In this document: one piece after another, positions 1-7,224 of the stretch
Layout of the letters: every line of letters begins with the position of its first letter
Position numbering within the stretch: the stretch's first letter is position 1
Assembly (NCBI GenBank): GCA_020060385.1
Contig: JAGVAH010000066.1
Coordinates: 1 to 38,146, forward strand
Source of the DNA: Syntrophobacterales bacterium
GTDB taxonomy: Bacteria > Desulfobacterota > Desulfobaccia > Desulfobaccales > 0-14-0-80-60-11
Reading direction: 5' to 3'
Length of the DNA stretch: 38,146 nucleotides
Position numbers and translations under genes: made by a program
The notes under the pieces: model-generated
The model's database searches: none
What the model was told of the DNA's origin: nothing
What the model saw: only the letters and a program-made list of their open reading frames with translations

Positions 1-60
1 ACTTAACCGGACACTGCTGCCTAAATCCCCTTTTTTCAAAGGGGGACTTTAAATACACCC
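1..60. repeat. C-run/G-run palindromic intergenic repeat, single copy
   Basis: The stretch around 19-55 reads as a run of C then T, a short loop, then AAAGGGGGA, preceded by TAAATCC and followed by CTTTAAA. The same layout occurs as inverted pairs at 4290-4373 and 30317-30405. It lies downstream of the minus-strand gene that ends at 107, so it could also act at the 3' end of that transcript, but there is no U-tract that would make it a convincing intrinsic terminator. Confidence 0.5.
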
Positions 61-106
61 TTGCTTTGATCGGGGAAAACCCCAAGCCAAACAAGCCCCT
101 GGTTTT

Positions 107-1429
107 TCAAGATATCTTCAAAGGAAAGGGGTTGGCCTGCTCCCAGTAGGTGACCCGGCCGTCTTGGGATTTGATGAAGCGGACGTAGCCGTCGTGGGAG
201 ATCACCAGGCCCAGGGCTTCGGGCACCTGGTGGCAGAGGTAGTAGACGGAGCGGTGGCGGGTGCCCACGGTCTCGGTGGGCTCCTCCAGGCGTTGCTCCC
301 CTTCCGCGTCCAGGGACCGGGACACAGCCTGCACCTCATCGAAATCCCCCTTGATGATGCCCCCGAAACCCAGCATGCGGCTGCGGTTGGTGAGGACCAC
401 CGCGCCGTCCACCGCGGCGAAATCGGCCAGCTGGTGGGCCGCCTCAAAGATGGCTTCCTCCAGGAGGGACAGGGTGTCGCTGTGGCTGTGGATGTACTCC
501 TGCCAGCCCAGCTTTTTCCCTCCCCTGATTTCCTGGCTGTAAGTCTGGACCAGGGCTTGCAGTATCTGGAGAATCAGCCGGGGAAAACGCTGCCGCGTCT
601 GGTCTTCCTGGAATTGATATTTGAGGGCGATGAGGGGGTTGGGGGCGGTGAATTCCCGGGTCCGCTCATGGGGGAGGAAGAGGAGGATGCCTCCCTGGCG
701 GGACTCCCGGATGGCGCTGATGATGCGCATCATCAAATGCCGGCCGATGATCCGCAACAACAGGGGATCAAAAATCGCCTCCCAATTATGGCCGTTGCCG
801 CCGCTGGCAGCCAGTTGCGCCAAGATCTCCCCCCGGATGCCCGCGAAAAACTCCCCCAGCCAGCGGGACTCGAAGACATTGAGGTCCGGAGTAATGATGC
901 ACCCTTCATTCAGGGTCGCCAGGGTTTCCGTGCCCTGGAGCGCGGCCAGGCGCCCCGGACCCATGACCCAGATGACCGGCAGGGGGGGAAAGACGGGGGG
1001 CACCTGCCGTCCGCCGCAATAGGCCTGCTGCCAGCGGCTGCCGGAATGCACCAGGCCCCAGATCTGCCATTCGTCCTCCCCATTCAGGTTCACGCCGATG
1101 AGGGAACGGGAAAAGTCCGCGGCCTGGGAGAGCTTCCGTAGTTCGCTCTCATGGCAAGGCCGCGGTGAGGCCAGCATCTGGCGGTGGAGGCCCATGGGCG
1201 GCACCGCCACCGGGGGCAGGCACTCCGGCGCGGCCAGGAGGAGGCGGATCCGCACCGGCCTCTCTTCCTCCCGGAGCAGGCTGGCCTGATAACAGGTGGA
1301 GAGGAGGTCCTCCAAATAGGGGGGCGACGGCAGGGGAGGGGCGCCTTTACCGTTATCTCCTGTCAAAATCGAGGCCCCGGGCCAACGATTGCGGATAAAC
1401 CAGGCCAAATCGTGGTGATATAAATGCAT
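107..1429 (-). CDS. DisA_N-fold (diadenylate cyclase-like) protein with N-terminal sensor-type region
   Basis: This 440-residue cytosolic protein ends in a domain resembling the c-di-AMP synthase (DAC/DisA_N) fold. The two DAC signature motifs are visible: DGA at about residues 341-343 (context AAVDGAVVL) and RHR at about 391-393 (context VGTRHRS), followed by a strand LGLVISHDG where classical enzymes have a VSEE-type metal-binding motif. DAC proteins condense two ATP into c-di-AMP, but the acidic pair after the last strand is altered (SHDG), so activity is uncertain. The first ~300 residues have no transmembrane segment and resemble the N-terminal sensor regions of DAC proteins described as DACNV-like; that name is from memory. 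I chose ATG at 1427-1429 because a GGGGAGAGG ribosome site sits just before it; an upstream TTG (1465) has none. No ybbR or glmM partner gene is visible. Confidence 0.7.
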   Translation of the reverse strand: MHLYHHDLAWFIRNRWPGASILTGDNGKGAPPLPSPPYLEDLLSTCYQASLLREEERPVRIRLLLAAPECLPPVAVPPMGLHRQMLASPRPCHESELRKLSQAADFSRSLIGVNLNGEDEWQIWGLVHSGSRWQQAYCGGRQVPPVFPPLPVIWVMGPGRLAALQGTETLATLNEGCIITPDLNVFESRWLGEFFAGIRGEILAQLAASGGNGHNWEAIFDPLLLRIIGRHLMMRIISAIRESRQGGILLFLPHERTREFTAPNPLIALKYQFQEDQTRQRFPRLILQILQALVQTYSQEIRGGKKLGWQEYIHSHSDTLSLLEEAIFEAAHQLADFAAVDGAVVLTNRSRMLGFGGIIKGDFDEVQAVSRSLDAEGEQRLEEPTETVGTRHRSVYYLCHQVPEALGLVISHDGYVRFIKSQDGRVTYWEQANPFPLKIS

Positions 1430-1994
1430 CGCCTCTCCCCCCCAGCGGCGCGATTGCTCTGGCAATCGATCTGCTTGTTAGGGGTTAGAATGGTTTTCCG
1501 GAAAAAAGTTAGAATCTGCCCCGGCCCCCGCCGGGAGGTTGGGCCCAGACCATCCAGGCCATGCCTGGCATGAGGATAAGAATAAAGAGGGTGGACCTGG
1601 GCCATCTGCTTCTGCGGTTGTTTTTCGCCATTCTCCAGTTCTCTTCAAGGGCAAAGGGCCCCCAGCCTCGGCCCCGGGGTTTCTTAAAGACATCTGCGGC
1701 CGGAGCCGCGACTGGGGGGTAAGAGTTAAAGGTTGAAGGGAGTGAAGGGCGCCCCGAAGCGCCCCGGGGGGCGCCTTATGCGGTTTCGGGGCCGAACCGG
1801 CACCGGGAAGGTTGCCCGGCTCCAAAAGGCGTGGCCGGCTGGGGGGACAGGTTCGCATGTGCAGGGAGCAATCCAACTGCCGGGCCAGTTGTTGGTGTCC
1901 ACGGCTAGGTCCCGGATTCCAGGTCAGCAAGTACAGAGAAATCACCACGGGAGAATGCCACCAGCCAGTTCCGCCTAATATGGAAAGTTCAAGA
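1430..1994. other. Intergenic region without a convincing gene
   Basis: Open frames exist on both strands (for example 1478-1948 minus) but their translations are low-complexity Pro/Leu/Arg/Gly text with GTG or TTG starts and no ribosome site. A strong G/C hairpin lies at about 1745-1777, where GGCGCCCC pairs with GGGGGGCGCC, with no T-run behind it on either strand. It is positioned downstream of the minus-strand gene ending at 1995 and may help end that transcript. Confidence 0.5.
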
Positions 1995-2420
1995 TTACTT
2001 GCCGGTTTTGGGAAATTCCGGCTTGGGAAGTTCCGCCTGGTTCTTCAGGGTCAGGTCGGGAGTGCTGTAATGGTAAAGCATCGGCCCGGCCAGGACGAAG
2101 AGAGAGCCGTTGCCGGCCCAAAGCCCCTGAGGTCCGTGCATGGGCGGCGGCGGACAGGGCCTGGCCTCCTTGTCTTTGGGGGGCGTGGGCTTGGGCAGGT
2201 CCACGGTTTTCATCAGTTTCAGGTCGGCCAGCCGATACTCCATGATCTTGGGGCCCGCCAGGATGTATAGGTTCTCTTTATCACCGGTCATGCCGGCCGG
2301 GCCCATCAGGCCATGAAAACCATGGGGGGGCATCATCCCCCCGGGAGGGCCGGCCAGGGCGGCGCCGGCTGCCAATATGAACACCAGAGCCAGGTTGAGC
2401 AAAATTTTGGGGATATTCAT
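1995..2420 (-). CDS. Small exported Pro/Met-rich protein with two beta-type repeats
   Basis: This 141-residue protein starts at an ATG preceded by an excellent ribosome site (AAGGAGGT, 6 nt spacing). Residues 1-23 are a signal peptide (MNIPKIL..., hydrophobic core, ALAGPP cleavage region), so the mature protein should be periplasmic. After a Gly/Met/His/Pro segment (GGMMPPHGFHGLMGP) it contains two copies of a ~28-residue unit, LYILAGPKIMEYRLADLKLM...DLPKP and LFVLAGPMLYHYSTPDLTLK...ELPKP, which look like single blades of a beta-propeller. I do not recognise a named family. It is divergent from the histidine kinase at 2675, whose periplasmic part is also Pro-rich; a Spy- or ZraP-like accessory role in envelope sensing is possible but only inferred. 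Confidence 0.7.
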   Translation of the reverse strand: MNIPKILLNLALVFILAAGAALAGPPGGMMPPHGFHGLMGPAGMTGDKENLYILAGPKIMEYRLADLKLMKTVDLPKPTPPKDKEARPCPPPPMHGPQGLWAGNGSLFVLAGPMLYHYSTPDLTLKNQAELPKPEFPKTGK

Positions 2421-2674
2421 CTTCGCACCTCCTTGTTGTTCGGTCCGTGGTCAGTTCCCTTTGAGTCCCCGTCATTGACCTGAGGCGGATTTTAACCAGG
2501 GAATTTGGAGAAAGTGTGGAGAGGGAATGGAATGAATGTGGAGAAGGGCTTTAAATGGCGGGGAAAAGTTGACCCGTTATCGGGAATATGCGAATTAATT
2601 AATAACGCTGGCCTATTAGCCGGCGGCCTGAGCCGCAGGCAGGTAGATGGTGGTATTCAACCGGGTCCCGGACC

Positions 2675-4219
2675 ATGAGCCTTAAATTCAGACACAAAGT
2701 ATTCCTGACTCTGCTGTTGTACAGCCTGGTAATCGTGATTTGCATGCTGGTGATTACCAGATACTTTGCGGTGCGCAATTTCGAAAATTACGTGCAGCGG
2801 GTGGAGATGGAGAGGCTTAAGGAAATGGCGAAGGTCCTGGGCCAGGAATACCAAAAGAATGGCAGCTTCGTTGCCGAAGACCTGGACCGGTGGCTGAGGT
2901 TCCGGGGCCCGGGGCCAGGGCCGCCGCCCCCGGGGAGGATCGCCGGTCCACCCCCGCCTCCCCCCTTGCTCCCTGACCCGGGGATGGTGGGAGCGGGGCG
3001 AAAGCCGCCCCGGTTTGGGGAGGGTCCGCCGCCGGGTCCGCCGCCGGGGCCCCATGATTTCCCGCCCCCCGGTCCGCCGCCTCCCCACGAGCATCCGCCG
3101 CGGCTCGTCCTCTTCGATGCCGCCAAGCAGCCCCTGAGCGGGGATGAGTCTGCCAATGCGGACGATTTCCATCTCCAATCCATCCAGGCGGAGGGCCGGG
3201 TGGTGGGCTGGCTGGGGATGCGGAAACACCAACGGCCCCTTCACCCTCTGGATGTGGAATTTTTACGGAACCAGTCCCAGACTTTTTATTCGTTGGGGGC
3301 GGTGACGCTGCTCCTGGCGGTTATCGTGACCTTTGTCCTCTCCCGGCATCTTTTGGAACCCCTCCGGGAACTGGCGAGGGCCACCCGGGCGTTGACTTCC
3401 CGGCGCTTTGAGACGCGGCTGAAAATCCGCACCCAGGACGAGTTCGGCCAGCTGGCCGCAGATTTCAATGACATGGCCCAGGCCCTGGAGAGATACGAAC
3501 TGCTGCGGCGGCAATGGCTGGCGGATATTTCCCATGAACTGCGGACCCCCCTGGCGATCCTGCGGGGGGAGATCGAAGCCATGCAGGACGGGGTCCGGGA
3601 GATCACCCCCAAGGCCCTGGAATCGCTGCACTTCGAAGTGATGCACGTGGGCCGCATCGTCCAGGACCTGTACGATCTGTCGCTGATCGAGTCCCGGACC
3701 TTCGACGGGGAGCTGACCCCGGTCAATCCCCTGGCGGTCCTGGAGGAGACGATTTTATCCTACCAAACCCGCTTTGAACAATGGGGGATCCGCATCGAGG
3801 AAAACGGGGGAGGCACGGGGCAGGTGGCCATCAAGGCGGACAGCGGCCGTCTGCGGCAACTCTTCTCCAATTTGTTGGAAAATACCCTGCGGTACGCCCA
3901 GGCCCCGGGGGTGTTGAAGATTTCCCATGAACTCACCCCCGGCCAATTCTTCCTGCATTTCGAAGACTCCGGCCCCGGGGTGCCGGAGGAAGCCCTGGAG
4001 CGTTTATTCGACCGGCTTTACCGGGTGGATAAGGCCAGGAGCCGGGCCCAGGGGGGCAGCGGCTTGGGGCTGGCCATCTGCAAGGGCCTGATGGAGTGTT
4101 TCGGCGGGCGCATCGCCGCGTCCCAGGCGGCCTCCGGGGGCTTAAGGATCAGCATGGCCTTTCCGGTGCTCACGGGCCAAATGGTTCACCAGGGAGAGGA
4201 AACCCAGGCAGAATCTTAG
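2675..4219 (+). CDS. BaeS-like membrane sensor histidine kinase with poly-Pro/Gly periplasmic insert
   Basis: This 514-residue inner-membrane kinase should autophosphorylate and pass phosphate to the response regulator at 4522. Order of parts: TM1 about 8-30; periplasmic region about 31-203, including a Pro/Gly-rich block at about 78-143; TM2 about 204-224; HAMP about 225-277; HisKA with the H-box ADISHELRTPL, phospho-acceptor His287; then HATPase_c with the N-box NLLENTLRYA, DSGPGVP, an F-box-like LFDRLYRVD and the G2 box GSGLGLAI. The layout matches BaeS-type envelope-stress kinases. The ATG at 2675 has only a weak upstream ribosome site, but the predicted TM1 begins right after it, which supports this start. 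The Pro-rich block is the odd feature. The gene symbol is withheld because BaeS orthology cannot be shown from sequence alone. Confidence 0.92.
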   Translation: MSLKFRHKVFLTLLLYSLVIVICMLVITRYFAVRNFENYVQRVEMERLKEMAKVLGQEYQKNGSFVAEDLDRWLRFRGPGPGPPPPGRIAGPPPPPPLLPDPGMVGAGRKPPRFGEGPPPGPPPGPHDFPPPGPPPPHEHPPRLVLFDAAKQPLSGDESANADDFHLQSIQAEGRVVGWLGMRKHQRPLHPLDVEFLRNQSQTFYSLGAVTLLLAVIVTFVLSRHLLEPLRELARATRALTSRRFETRLKIRTQDEFGQLAADFNDMAQALERYELLRRQWLADISHELRTPLAILRGEIEAMQDGVREITPKALESLHFEVMHVGRIVQDLYDLSLIESRTFDGELTPVNPLAVLEETILSYQTRFEQWGIRIEENGGGTGQVAIKADSGRLRQLFSNLLENTLRYAQAPGVLKISHELTPGQFFLHFEDSGPGVPEEALERLFDRLYRVDKARSRAQGGSGLGLAICKGLMECFGGRIAASQAASGGLRISMAFPVLTGQMVHQGEETQAES

Positions 4220-4521
4220 AAGTCATTTCAAAACCAATTTCTGAAGTCAACAGGGATCGGCCAAGAGGTATTAAGTTGGAAAAAGGTCTACCCCCCCTTT
4301 TCTAAAGGGGGGTAGGGGGGATTAAATAAGAGCTTGATAATCCCCCTAAATCCCCCTTTAGGAAAGGGGGGCTTTAAAACTTCCGTTCCCAACAGGTTAC
4401 TGGTTTTGGATATATTTGCATTCTAAGATTGGTTTGAAATAGGCTCTAAGAAATCTCTTTGGGGAGCAGAAAGCGATAATTAGAGGACGCCGGCAAAGAC
4501 TCCGGCGGGTGGAGAAGGGCC
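4220..4521. other. Gap between kinase and response regulator, holding a large palindrome
   Basis: These 302 bases separate two genes that normally overlap or abut. No coding frame is convincing. About a third is the palindromic repeat pair at 4290-4373, listed separately; the last 60 bases lead into the ribosome site GGAGAAGG for the regulator gene. I see no clear sigma-70 promoter, though the spacing suggests the regulator may have its own. Confidence 0.5.
4290..4373. repeat. Inverted pair of C-run/G-run palindromic repeats
   Basis: The left unit (about 4291-4325) reads CCCCCCTTTTCTAAAGGGGG then TAGGGGGGATTA. The right unit (about 4338-4372) is its reverse complement with small changes: TAATCCCCCTAAATCCCCCT then TTAGGAAAGGGGGG. 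Each unit is itself a hairpin and the pair forms a longer imperfect stem around a short AT-rich loop. Related copies lie at 1-60 and 30317-30405. Confidence 0.75.
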
Positions 4522-5211
4522 ATGGCCGGTCGGGAGATCCTGATCGCTGAAGACGAGATCAAGATTGCGGAAATCTTACAAGACTATCTGGTGAAGGCCG
4601 GTTACCAGGTCTCCTGTCTGGAGCGGGGCGACCAGGTGGTCCCTTATGTGAAAAAGGAGCAGCCCTGCCTGCTCTTGCTGGACCTCATGCTCCCGGGCCT
4701 GGACGGGATGGAGGTCTGCCGGGAGGTCCGGAAGTTTTCGGGAGTCCCCATCATCATGATCACCGCCCGGGTGGAGGAGATTGACCGGCTGCTGGGCCTG
4801 GAACTGGGAGCGGATGATTATATCTGCAAACCCTTCAGCCCCAGGGAGGTGGTGGCCCGGGTCAAGGCGGTGCTGCGCCGGGTCTACGCCCCTCCCGGGG
4901 ACAAGACCCTGGTGGTGGGGGAGGTCAGCCTCTTCCCGGAAACGCACCAGGCCCTGGCGGGCGGCCGGGAATTGAAACTGACCCCCTGTGAATATAATCT
5001 CCTGAAGACCCTGATGAGCCATCCCAACCGGATTTTTTCCCGGAACGAGCTGATCAATATCGTCCAAGGCTATGATTTCGAGGGTTACGAAAGGACCATC
5101 GATTCCCACATCAAGAACCTGCGCAAGAAACTGGCCGAACATCTGCCCGGCCCGGGGGTGATCAGCACCATCTACGGCGTGGGTTACAAGTTCAACAGCC
5201 AACCCCGGTAA
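4522..5211 (+). CDS. OmpR/PhoB-family response regulator
   Basis: This 229-residue DNA-binding regulator is the likely partner of the upstream kinase. The receiver domain (about 5-117) has the acidic pocket E10/D11, phospho-acceptor Asp54 (LLLLDLMLPGLDG), Thr81 and Lys103 (DDYICKPF). The C-terminal winged-helix domain (about 130-226) has the usual signature ELKLTPCEYNLLKTL...YERTIDSHIKNLRKKL...IYGVGYKF. The ATG at 4522 has a good GGAGAAGG ribosome site. Sequence style is close to BaeR-type regulators, which control efflux and envelope-stress genes, but its targets here are unknown. Confidence 0.93.
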   Translation: MAGREILIAEDEIKIAEILQDYLVKAGYQVSCLERGDQVVPYVKKEQPCLLLLDLMLPGLDGMEVCREVRKFSGVPIIMITARVEEIDRLLGLELGADDYICKPFSPREVVARVKAVLRRVYAPPGDKTLVVGEVSLFPETHQALAGGRELKLTPCEYNLLKTLMSHPNRIFSRNELINIVQGYDFEGYERTIDSHIKNLRKKLAEHLPGPGVISTIYGVGYKFNSQPR

Positions 5212-5657
5212 TTAAGCCTGCGCCGGACTGCCGCCGCAGGTACCAGGACCTGCCGGAAGACCTCCCCTGGATGCCTACCGGCAGGACCGCCTGCGCCCAA
5301 CGGGGCCGGGAGATGCTGCGCCAAGAGCAGTTAATGTAGACAAAGAAATTGGGGGAGGGGGCTCAAGGCCGGTGGCGCAGGCGTCTCGCCTGGGGACCTT
5401 AAACCCCCACCCCCAAACCTCCGCCCCCAAATCCCATGATCCAAGAATCTAAGGCGGAGAGGACCTTCCGATCCCCCAATTCTTTCCATATCCCAAAATT
5501 TTTGGGGGTAGGACCGCGTTCAAAAAAATTATACTGGTTGCCAAAAGTTTTTTCCACCCCCCCTCACCCTAGCCCTCTCCCCCCGCTGGGGGGAGAGGGG
5601 ATAAGAGGAAAGAACTTTTGGCAAATGCTATAATTGGCATGGACCAGAAATAATTCC
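5212..5657. other. Intergenic region with MITE-like repeat and a possible gene remnant
   Basis: The first part (about 5216-5340) has gene-like codon use in one frame, ending in ...ACAQRGREMLRQEQLM and a stop at 5338-5340, but no start or ribosome site; it may be the tail of a decayed gene. The middle contains GGCGCAGGCGTCTCGCCTGG, a short imperfect palindrome of the type often found between genes. The right part is the MITE-like element at 5527-5635. Confidence 0.4.
5527..5635. repeat. MITE-like element, complete copy
   Basis: The ends are inverted repeats: AATTATA, four unmatched bases, TTGCCAAAAGTT on the left (5527-5549), and the reverse complement AACTTTTGGCAA, four bases, TATAATT on the right (5613-5635). 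The interior is a C-rich run followed by a G-rich run around CCCCCCGCTGGGGGG. It has no coding capacity. A second copy with two base differences in the shared part begins at 38050. The right end lies about 22 bp from the -35 box of the tetR promoter. Confidence 0.8.
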
Positions 5658-5686
5658 TTGACAATTATAGACGACCGGTCTATTGT
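5658..5686 (+). promoter_or_regulatory. tetR promoter with overlapping TetR operator
   Basis: TTGACA (5658-5663), a 17-bp spacer and TATTGT (5681-5686) form a good sigma-70 promoter about 30 bp before the TetR gene. The spacer and -10 box carry an imperfect palindrome, ATAGACGACCGGTCTAT (5667-5683). Its GACCGGTCTA part is identical to the operator before the next gene (6358-6369), so autorepression is likely. Confidence 0.75.
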
Positions 5687-5715
5687 TAGCTGCGAGATTG
5701 GGATAGGACCAAAAG

Positions 5716-6306
5716 ATGGTGAAGCCAGACACCAAACAAATGATTATCGAGATCGGCGCCCAGATCATCCACCAGAAGGGCTACCACCATACCGGCATCC
5801 AGGAGGTGATTAAGGCCGCCGGCATTCCCAAGGGGTCATTTTATTTTTATTTCGCCAGCAAGGAAGACTTCGGATTACAGGTCATTGATTATTTTAATAA
5901 CAAGTACATGGAGATGGTCCGGCCCATCGTCAATGACACCTCCCTGCCCCCGGTTAAGCGTCTGGAAAAGATCTTCGACTGGTTCATCAATTTCTTCATC
6001 GAGAGGGACTACACCTGCGGCTGCCCCATCGGCAACCTCTCCCAGGAGATGGGGGACCTCAGCCCGGCTTTCCGCAGCAAGTTGAACGAATCCTTTGTGT
6101 TGATGGTGGAGCTGATTGTGGGTCTGCTCAAAAAGGCCCGGGAAGCAGGGGAGATTCCTCCGGGCCTGGACCTGGAGGAGACCGCCAATTTTATCGTCTC
6201 CGGCTGGCACGGGGCCTTGATCCGCATGAAGATCGTCAAGGGTGCGGAGCCTCTGGAGAACCACAAGCGTTTTATCTTTCATACCTTATTAAAGCAGGGT
6301 GATTAA
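5716..6306 (+). CDS. TetR/AcrR-family transcriptional repressor
   Basis: This 196-residue regulator has the TetR N-terminal helix-turn-helix at about 6-52 (IIEIGAQIIHQKGYHHTGIQ...AGIPKGSFYFYFASKEDFG), the most conserved part of the family. The C-terminal ligand domain carries CGCPIGNLSQEMGDLSPAFR, a signature I associate with AcuR/YxaF-type TetR proteins that sense small organic or electrophilic compounds. The ATG at 5716 follows TAGGA with good spacing. Its promoter contains a GACCGGTC palindrome, and the same palindrome lies before the AhpD-like gene downstream, so it probably represses both itself and that gene. The ligand is unknown. Cys in the CGCP motif could be redox- or electrophile-sensitive; that is inference. 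Confidence 0.93.
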   Translation: MVKPDTKQMIIEIGAQIIHQKGYHHTGIQEVIKAAGIPKGSFYFYFASKEDFGLQVIDYFNNKYMEMVRPIVNDTSLPPVKRLEKIFDWFINFFIERDYTCGCPIGNLSQEMGDLSPAFRSKLNESFVLMVELIVGLLKKAREAGEIPPGLDLEETANFIVSGWHGALIRMKIVKGAEPLENHKRFIFHTLLKQGD

Positions 6307-6352
6307 GGGGCAAGGGGTAAGGAACACGGTGCTTCAAAATTATCATGGGGCA

Positions 6353-6372
6353 TATAATAGACCGGTCTAATA
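6353..6372 (+). promoter_or_regulatory. Promoter -10 and TetR operator before the AhpD-like gene
   Basis: A perfect -10 hexamer TATAAT (6353-6358) is directly followed by the perfect palindrome TAGACCGGTCTA (6358-6369), which would cover the transcription start. No good -35 box is visible at the right distance. The core is the same as the operator in the tetR promoter, which suggests control by the TetR protein encoded at 5716. Confidence 0.75.
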
Positions 6373-6475
6373 TAAAGGGTCAGGGCCATGCTTCCCAAGC
6401 AGGACGATAGGATGGTCTAAACCTGCAGGCGCTGCAGGCGATTTCATAACCCTGGAACCGCAAGGAGGAGAAGCG

Positions 6476-6994
6476 ATGTTTATCCTGAACCACGTGAAAC
6501 CTGAGGAGGCCACCGGCAAAGTGGCGGAGGCCTATGGCGTGATTCCCCCGGAAATACCGGTGCCTGAGCCCTTGCAGATGATGAGCGCCAGCCCGGACCT
6601 GGCCTTTCTCCAAAGCAATATTATCCGCTATTTCCGGAGCCAGGAGAAGCTGGACCTGGGGTTGTTGGCCACCATCCGCTATCTGGTGGCCAGTGAATTT
6701 GATTATCCCTACTGCCGCAACTTCAACGCCGGCCTCTTGCAGCAGGCCGGGGGCATGTCCCCGGCGGACCTGGAAAGCATGACCGCCCATCCGGAAAAAG
6801 CCCCCCTGGAAGAATACCAAAAGGAGTTGGTGCTTTTTGTTTTAAAGGCCGTCAAGACTCCGGAGAAGGTGACCAAAGAGGACGTGGAGAAGCTGCGGCA
6901 ACTGGGTTGGAGCGACCAGAATATCTTTGACGCCACTTATCACGGCGCGTTCATGCGGACCATTAGCATTGTCCACAAGGCCTTTGTCAAATAG
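6476..6994 (+). CDS. AhpD-like / carboxymuconolactone decarboxylase-family protein
   Basis: This 172-residue cytosolic protein has the all-helical AhpD-like fold, seen in LLATIRYLVASEFDYPYCRNFNAGLL and the later LGWSDQNIFDATYHGAFMRTIS helix pair. AhpD peroxidase-reductases use a CxxC pair and a nearby His; here the region is YPYCRNFN, so only the second Cys remains and the His position is Asn. It is therefore probably not a standard AhpD thiol reductase. The ATG at 6476 has a strong AAGGAGGAG ribosome site. It stands alone after the TetR gene with its own promoter/operator, so it is likely induced when TetR releases. Substrate unknown. Confidence 0.85.
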   Translation: MFILNHVKPEEATGKVAEAYGVIPPEIPVPEPLQMMSASPDLAFLQSNIIRYFRSQEKLDLGLLATIRYLVASEFDYPYCRNFNAGLLQQAGGMSPADLESMTAHPEKAPLEEYQKELVLFVLKAVKTPEKVTKEDVEKLRQLGWSDQNIFDATYHGAFMRTISIVHKAFVK

Positions 6995-7060
6995 GGCTGG
7001 GGGACAACAGTTTCTATGGGTATATCCCAGGAATAACAGACAAAATGCCGACTAATTGAA

Positions 7061-7182
7061 CTTCCCCTCCCCATGGGGGAGGGGGGTGGGGGGAGGGGGG
7101 CGACTTGGGCAATGAGCTATAATCAGACCCAAAGACGCCACCCCCACCCCGACCCTCCCCCCTCAAGGGGGAGGGGGAAAAG
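7061..7182. repeat. Inverted pair of G/C-run palindromes
   Basis: The left unit (about 7061-7103) is CTTCCCCTCCCCATGGGGGA followed by G-runs; the right unit (about 7138-7182) is CCACCCCCACCCCGACCCTC, then CCCCCTCAAGGGGGAGGGGG. They are near reverse complements of each other around a 35-bp AT-richer centre. The units resemble the interior of the MITE-like element at 5527-5635 but lack its TTGCCAAAAGTT ends. The pair separates the AhpD-like gene from the broken gene and could stop transcription from either side. Confidence 0.65.
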
Positions 7183-7224
7183 GCAGGGCAACTTATGCAT
7201 GATATTTTGGGGACGGCAGACTGG

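Noticed and set aside
164-1141. 325-residue plus-strand frame opposite the diadenylate-cyclase-like gene
   Set aside because: It is the antisense shadow of a gene with clear DGA and RHR motifs; its own text is Gly/Gln/His/Asp-rich shadow type.
1478-1948. 156-residue minus-strand open frame
   Set aside because: GTG start without ribosome site, and low-complexity Pro/Leu/Arg/Ser text without family signature.
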